A stretch of DNA of 9,649 nucleotides, taken from positions 1-9,649 of the forward strand of contig JALQYS010000283.1 of assembly GCA_023254015.1 (NCBI GenBank), read 5' to 3'. A program made the position numbers and the translations under genes. Under the pieces are notes generated by a model that saw only the letters and a program-made list of their open reading frames with translations, was not told the origin of the DNA and ran no database searches. Below, piece by piece: positions 6,393 to 9,649 of the stretch; within the stretch, counting starts at the first letter, position 1, and every line of letters starts with the position of its first letter. This DNA comes from Paracoccaceae bacterium. Its GTDB lineage: Bacteria; Pseudomonadota; Alphaproteobacteria; Rhodobacterales; Rhodobacteraceae.

Positions 6393-7544
6393 TCAGGGCG
6401 CTTCGGGATGCCCGGCCGGCGGACAAAACCAGCGTGGACCTTCTTCCGTCATGTAGACGATATCCTCCAGCCGGACGCCGCATTCGCCATAGACGCAGAG
6501 CATCGGTTCGATCGAGAAGCACATCCCCGGCGCGAGCGGCGTCTTGTCCCCCTGAACGATCCAGGGCCCCTCGTGGATATCAAGGCCAAGGCCGTGGCCC
6601 GTCCGGTGCGGCAAGCCGGGAACGGCATAGCCCGGACCGAAGCCAGCGGCTTCCAGAACCTCGCGGGCTGCCCTGTCCACCTGCTCACAAGGAGTACCGG
6701 GCTGCGCAGCGGCGAAAGCTGCCTGATGCGCCCGACGTTCACAGTCCCACAGGTGCCGTTGCCGAGCGGTCGGGGTGCCGAACACATAGGTGCGCGTAAT
6801 GTCCGAGTGATAGCCATGCAGGCGCCCGCCCATGTCCACCAGCACCATATCGCCGCTGGCCAGCTCCTGATCATAAGGAACACCATGCGGATAGGCGGTG
6901 GCTTCGCCGAACTGCACCGCCGCGAATACCGGGGCCATGCCCGACGCGACATGGGCAGCCGCGATGAAATCGGCGACCTCGCTGGCCTTGATGCCGGGAC
7001 GCAGCCCGGCATGAACGGCCTTCTGAACCCTGTAACTGGCATTCATCGCCGTTTGCAGGATCGCGATCTCGGTGGGCGACTTGATGCGCCGCTGGGCCGC
7101 GATCATCCCTTCGGCGCTGGTGACCGACAGTCCTGGCAAGGCGGAGATGCGGCTGGCAAAGCGGAACGGGGTTTCCGGGTCCAGAGCAAGTCGGCCCTTC
7201 ACCCGCGCCGCGAAGAGGGCGAAGGGATCCTCGTGCTCTTCCCAGACCATGATGCTGCCGGGAAGACGCAACATGCTTTCCAGCTTCGGCCGTTCGAAGT
7301 TCGGAGTGATGTAGACAAGCGACCCGTCGCTCAAGACCAGCGCACCATGAATCCGCTCGGACCGGCCAAGGGAAAGTCCGGTGTAATAGGTCAGTGAAGA
7401 TGATGCATCCAGCCAGACGGCATCCGCCCCGGTCCCTCTCATGCTTTTGGCAAGGCGATCCAGCCGGTCGGCGTGTTCTTTCGGCTGTATCGGGTCCGCG
7501 CTGACCTTCGAAAAGTCGTTCAGGATCGAGTCGTAGTGCCGCAT
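6393..7544 (-). CDS. M24-family metallopeptidase (Xaa-Pro dipeptidase/aminopeptidase type)
   Basis: A probable cytoplasmic metallopeptidase of 383 aa with the creatinase-type layout: an N-terminal domain (about 20-150, with ADAVWLDASSSLTYYTGL at 40-57) and a C-terminal pita-bread catalytic domain (about 155-370). All five metal ligands are visible: D237 (VDMGG), D248 (HSDITRTYVFG), H317 (HRTGHGLGLDIHEGP), E346 (FSIEPM) and E360 (VRLEDIV). Conserved H313 and H324 are also present. It lacks a signal peptide. ATG 7544 has AAAGGTGA (7551-7558) 6 nt upstream. The start overlaps the 90-aa gene upstream by 25 nt. Next to a Dpp importer, cleavage of imported Xaa-Pro or related dipeptides is the likely job. 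Relatives in this fold also hydrolyse creatine or ectoine, and the substrate cannot be fixed from sequence alone. Confidence 0.9.
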   Translation of the reverse strand: MRHYDSILNDFSKVSADPIQPKEHADRLDRLAKSMRGTGADAVWLDASSSLTYYTGLSLGRSERIHGALVLSDGSLVYITPNFERPKLESMLRLPGSIMVWEEHEDPFALFAARVKGRLALDPETPFRFASRISALPGLSVTSAEGMIAAQRRIKSPTEIAILQTAMNASYRVQKAVHAGLRPGIKASEVADFIAAAHVASGMAPVFAAVQFGEATAYPHGVPYDQELASGDMVLVDMGGRLHGYHSDITRTYVFGTPTARQRHLWDCERRAHQAAFAAAQPGTPCEQVDRAAREVLEAAGFGPGYAVPGLPHRTGHGLGLDIHEGPWIVQGDKTPLAPGMCFSIEPMLCVYGECGVRLEDIVYMTEEGPRWFCPPAGHPEAP

Positions 7545-7792
7545 CGCATGTCACCTTTGATGTTTCTTGAATCTATGTGCTTGAGCAAGCGAACGGCCAG
7601 CAAAAACGCTTCCGGGATTGAGAAGTGAAAGCCGCCTTTCGGGTCTGCCAACAGCCGCTGTTCTGACCGCATGATCGTTTCGTGCGCAAGCATGCGGTGC
7701 TCGCCCCAAGTGCGAGTTTCCCGGTAGATTTCTGCGCAGTGGCTGCGGAGGATCTTCACCTTGACCTCGGTCCATTCTGGGTTGCGCGGCAT
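7520..7792 (-). CDS. Unrecognised 90-aa protein upstream of the M24 peptidase
   Basis: I do not recognise this protein. It starts MPRNPEWTEVKVKILRSHCA and is soluble, charged and His/Arg/Glu-rich, with two likely helical stretches (about 7-50 and 59-72). It has one Cys in the body (20) and a second near the end, and no signal peptide or membrane helix. Support for it being real: GAGG 5 nt before the ATG (with AAGGA further up), strongly G/C-biased third codon positions through most of the frame, and a 25-nt overlap with the M24 start such that the M24 ribosome-binding site lies inside this gene. The last dozen codons, which overlap the M24 start, look less constrained. It is probably cotranscribed with the peptidase. 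It could be a small conserved accessory protein or the remnant of a longer gene. Confidence 0.55.
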   Translation of the reverse strand: MPRNPEWTEVKVKILRSHCAEIYRETRTWGEHRMLAHETIMRSEQRLLADPKGGFHFSIPEAFLLAVRLLKHIDSRNIKGDMRCGTTTRS

Positions 7793-7851
7793 AAAGGCCT
7801 CGTCCTTTTATGGCATATTCAATCGGGTGTCTCATTCCTCGCCAATAGACA

Positions 7852-8145
7852 ATGGAAATCTCCACGCTCATGATTTCCGTTCTGCTGGTCCTGCTCGCGG
7901 TGATCCTGCTTTGGCCCGAGATCGAGATTGTCTGGAACGGCAGCGCTATGGGGCAGGGTGTCGGAATGTCCATTCTTGGTATATGTCTGGCTGAGACGGC
8001 ACCAGCAACAGTGATGGGCGCGTCGGAACTGATGCGGTTGCCGGATCCGGTACTCGACATCGGCGCTGAGGGGGGCGCGGCCGGCGCCCGCATCTTTGAA
8101 CGAACCATGATCATGTGCTCCATGGCGGGCCTTTTTCGACCTTGA
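7852..8145 (+). CDS. Possible small single-pass membrane protein (97 aa), weakly supported
   Basis: An open frame starting MEISTLMISVLLVLLAVILLW, with one strongly hydrophobic helix at about 5-21, followed by a Gly/Ala-rich, mildly acidic remainder ending GLFRP. Third codon positions are fairly G/C-rich, as in real genes nearby. Against it: there is no ribosome-binding site before 7852 or before the internal ATG at 7870, and I recognise no family. It starts 59 bp from the divergent 90-aa gene, so it would occupy that gene's promoter region. It may be a degraded gene fragment or chance. Confidence 0.25.
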   Translation: MEISTLMISVLLVLLAVILLWPEIEIVWNGSAMGQGVGMSILGICLAETAPATVMGASELMRLPDPVLDIGAEGGAAGARIFERTMIMCSMAGLFRP

Positions 8146-8217
8146 TGTGGCCGGGAATCGACAGCAGGCCATCAAGCAGATCTATGGGTGCAGACTCTGG
8201 GAGCCAGGCTTTATGGC

Positions 8218-8231
8218 GCGACTAAAGTCGC
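8218..8231. repeat. 14-bp inverted repeat upstream of the RND operon
   Basis: GCGACT and AGTCGC flank AA. It is 152 bp before the adaptor start at 8384. The size and symmetry suit an operator for a dimeric repressor such as the TetR-type regulators common for RND pumps, but no such regulator gene is in the window and no promoter is clear beside it. Confidence 0.35.
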
Positions 8232-8383
8232 CTGCACACTCGGGACAGCTGCCCGACAGCTCAGGCGGTGCTCCATCCTAGCTTGAAGTTTCGGTTATCT
8301 TTCCCCAAAAGGAGACAGTTCCTTTCGCCGCAGCGCGCTTTGCGTCGGCTTCATCTGCATCTCCCGACAGACAAGAGCAAGAA

Positions 8384-9475
8384 ATGTTCAAACGCCTATT
8401 CATCGCTGTGATTGTGCTTGGTCTGATCGCCGGGGGCATCGTCTGGTTCAAGTATTTCCGCGATGGAATGATCGCGCAGTATATGGCCGGAGCCGTTCCG
8501 CCGCCGGTGCCGGTGACAGCCCTGACGGTCGAGCCTGCCTCCTGGGAACCTGGCTTCGAGGCAGTTGGCACGGCGATCTCGGCGCGCGGGGTGGACCTGG
8601 CGATCGAATCCAGCGGCCTTGTGCAAAGCATTGACTTTGCGCCGAACGCTGCAGTGACCGAGGGCCAGGTTCTGCTGCAGATAGATGATGAGGCCGAACG
8701 GGCCGGCCTTGCTGCCGGCGAGGCTGCCCTTAGCCTGGCAAGGGCAGAGGCAGCCCGGGCGCAGACGCTGACCTCGCGCGGGGTGGGTGCTGCAAACACC
8801 GTGGAAACTGCCCAGGCGCAGGTGGAAAGCGCGCTGGCGCAGGTGGCGCAGTTGCAGGCAGGGCTGAATGCCAAGCAGTCCCGCGCCCCCTTTGCCGGTG
8901 TGGTCGGTATCCCGCGGGTCGAAGTGGGACAGTATGTCGTGCCGGGAACGGTCTATGCAACGTTGCAGGACCTTCAGCAGATGTACGTCGATTTCACCGT
9001 GCCGGAGCAGCAGCTCTCACTGGTCGCACCGGACCAGGTTATCAGTGTCACAACCGAAGTCGGCGCGTTCACAGCCGAGGGTCGAATCATCGCCATCGAA
9101 CCTCAGGTCGATCCCAACTCGCGCCTGGCAAAGGTGCGGGCAGAGGTGAGCAATCCCTCCGGCAAGCTCTTGCCGGGGCAGTTCCTGCGGGTCCGCGTGG
9201 CGCTGCCGGTCGAAGAGGGCGTGATTGCGTTGCCGCAGACCGCAATCGTGGCCAGCCTTTACGGCAGCTACGCCTATGTTCTGCGCAAGGGCGAGGGCGA
9301 CGCGCTGACCGCCGCGCAGGTCTTTGTTCAGACTGGGCGGCGTAACGGTGGCCAGATCGAGGTGATCTCGGGCCTGTCGGCCGGGGATCAGGTGGTGACC
9401 TCGGGGCAGAACCGGCTGTCGAACGGCGCGGCGGTGGTGATCGACGAGTCTGTCGACCTGACGACCGGCGAATAG
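8384..9475 (+). CDS. RND efflux periplasmic adaptor (membrane fusion protein)
   Basis: HlyD/AcrA-type adaptor that bridges an inner-membrane RND pump to an outer-membrane channel, 363 aa. An N-terminal membrane anchor (4-24, no lipobox Cys) is followed by the first lipoyl half (about 71-102: VDLAIESSGLVQSIDFAPNA...VLLQID), a short alpha-helical hairpin (about 103-164, Ala/Gln-rich coiled coil), and the second lipoyl half (about 165-193: SRAPFAGVVGIPRVEVGQYV). Then come the beta-barrel (about 200-275, with LVRAE-like AKVRAEVSNPSGKLLPGQFLRV) and the membrane-proximal domain (to about 355). The overall pattern resembles MexH-type adaptors. In the hairpin, R125 and L129 fit the RLS motif of AcrA-like proteins, but the Ser position appears to be Ala136. 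The ribosome-binding site is weak (AAGAGCAAGAA). The pump gene follows after 9 nt. Confidence 0.92.
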   Translation: MFKRLFIAVIVLGLIAGGIVWFKYFRDGMIAQYMAGAVPPPVPVTALTVEPASWEPGFEAVGTAISARGVDLAIESSGLVQSIDFAPNAAVTEGQVLLQIDDEAERAGLAAGEAALSLARAEAARAQTLTSRGVGAANTVETAQAQVESALAQVAQLQAGLNAKQSRAPFAGVVGIPRVEVGQYVVPGTVYATLQDLQQMYVDFTVPEQQLSLVAPDQVISVTTEVGAFTAEGRIIAIEPQVDPNSRLAKVRAEVSNPSGKLLPGQFLRVRVALPVEEGVIALPQTAIVASLYGSYAYVLRKGEGDALTAAQVFVQTGRRNGGQIEVISGLSAGDQVVTSGQNRLSNGAAVVIDESVDLTTGE

Positions 9476-9484
9476 GGGCGGACA

Positions 9485-9649
9485 ATGCATTTTTCTGAAC
9501 TTTTCATTCGTCGACCCGTCCTGTCCTCTGTTCTGGCGGCCCTCATCCTGTTTCTGGGGCTCGCTTCGGTGCTGAACCTGCCGGTGCGCCAGTACCCGGA
9601 AGTCTCGGAAAGCGTGATCACGATCACCACCGTCTATCCCGGCGCCGCG
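9485..9649 (+). CDS. RND efflux pump inner-membrane subunit, N-terminal 55 codons (partial)
   Basis: Starts MHFSELFIRRPVLSSVLAAL and stays open to the window edge. The FSxxFIRRPVLxxVL...LFLGLxSxxxLPVRQYPEVxxxxITITTxYPGAA pattern is the diagnostic N-terminus of AcrB/MexB-type (HAE-1) RND transporters, including the first membrane helix (about 10-32) and the start of the porter domain. AGGGG (9474-9478) lies 6 nt upstream and overlaps the adaptor stop, so the two genes are one operon. The remaining roughly 1000 residues, including the proton-relay helices, are outside. The exported substrate cannot be judged. Confidence 0.95.
   Translation, partial: MHFSELFIRRPVLSSVLAALILFLGLASVLNLPVRQYPEVSESVITITTVYPGAA

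Larger units (their letters stand above)
7793..8383. other. Divergent spacer between the peptide locus and the RND operon
   Basis: About 590 bp with no confidently called gene. It should contain the promoters of the leftward 90-aa/M24 genes and the rightward RND operon. It holds one weak plus-strand ORF (7852-8145) and a 14-bp inverted repeat (8218-8231). From 8146 to 8383 I see only short open stretches without credible starts, no transcription-factor gene and no clear sigma-70 promoter. The minus-strand ORFs here (8123-7551, 8175-7819) have the odd composition typical of antisense shadows. Confidence 0.5.

Noticed and set aside
8106..8115. 10-bp palindrome CATGATCATG
   Set aside because: Short, isolated, with no partner or nearby promoter; chance occurrence is likely.
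7551..8123. 190-aa minus-strand ORF across the spacer and the 90-aa gene
   Set aside because: Its right half has the Pro/Ser/Arg composition of an antisense frame, and its left half overlaps the better supported 90-aa gene in another frame; no ribosome-binding site or family pattern.
8278..8874. 198-aa minus-strand ORF over the RND adaptor start
   Set aside because: Ala/Ser/Cys-rich shadow of the adaptor's coiled-coil coding region.

Overview
The window looks like the chromosome of a high-GC alphaproteobacterium, most likely Rhodobacterales (Paracoccus/Rhodobacter-like). I infer this from strong G/C preference at third codon positions, the style of the proteins, and the short form of the two Dpp ATPases. 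No taxonomic marker gene is present, so the placement is tentative.

Left edge (1-200, minus strand): the 5' end of an IS6-family insertion sequence. It has a recognisable terminal inverted repeat at 180-200. The transposase N-terminus is interrupted by an in-frame TGA at codon 23, so the gene is probably dead. The element lies about 60 bp beyond the last gene of the peptide operon.

Main block (261-7792, all minus strand, transcribed right to left): a peptide uptake and breakdown locus. In transcription order it holds an unrecognised 90-residue protein, an M24 metallopeptidase (Xaa-Pro dipeptidase/aminopeptidase type) with all five metal ligands, an intergenic segment with striking dyad symmetry, an XRE-cupin regulator, and a complete dipeptide ABC importer: DppA (periplasmic binding protein), DppB and DppC (permeases), DppD and DppF (ATPases). 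Genes from the regulator to dppF are tightly spaced, with ATGA- or TGATG-type overlaps at dppB/dppC and dppD/dppF, so they almost certainly form one operon. The simplest reading is that the Dpp system imports di- or oligopeptides and the M24 enzyme cleaves them in the cytoplasm, with the XRE-cupin protein sensing a ligand and controlling its own operon.

Divergent spacer (7793-8383): about 590 bp between the peptide locus and the right-hand operon. It holds one weakly supported plus-strand ORF (97 aa, one hydrophobic helix) and a 14-bp inverted repeat.

Right edge (8384-9649, plus strand): the start of an RND efflux operon, with a complete membrane-fusion (periplasmic adaptor) protein followed 9 bp later by the first 55 codons of the inner-membrane RND pump, which runs off the window.

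I see no tRNA, rRNA, CRISPR array or convincing intrinsic terminator. Most of the window is a conventional nutrient-uptake locus. The points most worth a second look are the regulatory dyad at 6301-6370, the pairing of the M24 peptidase with an XRE-cupin/Dpp operon, the unrecognised 90-aa gene, the odd Cys in the DppD signature motif and the nonsense codon in the transposase.
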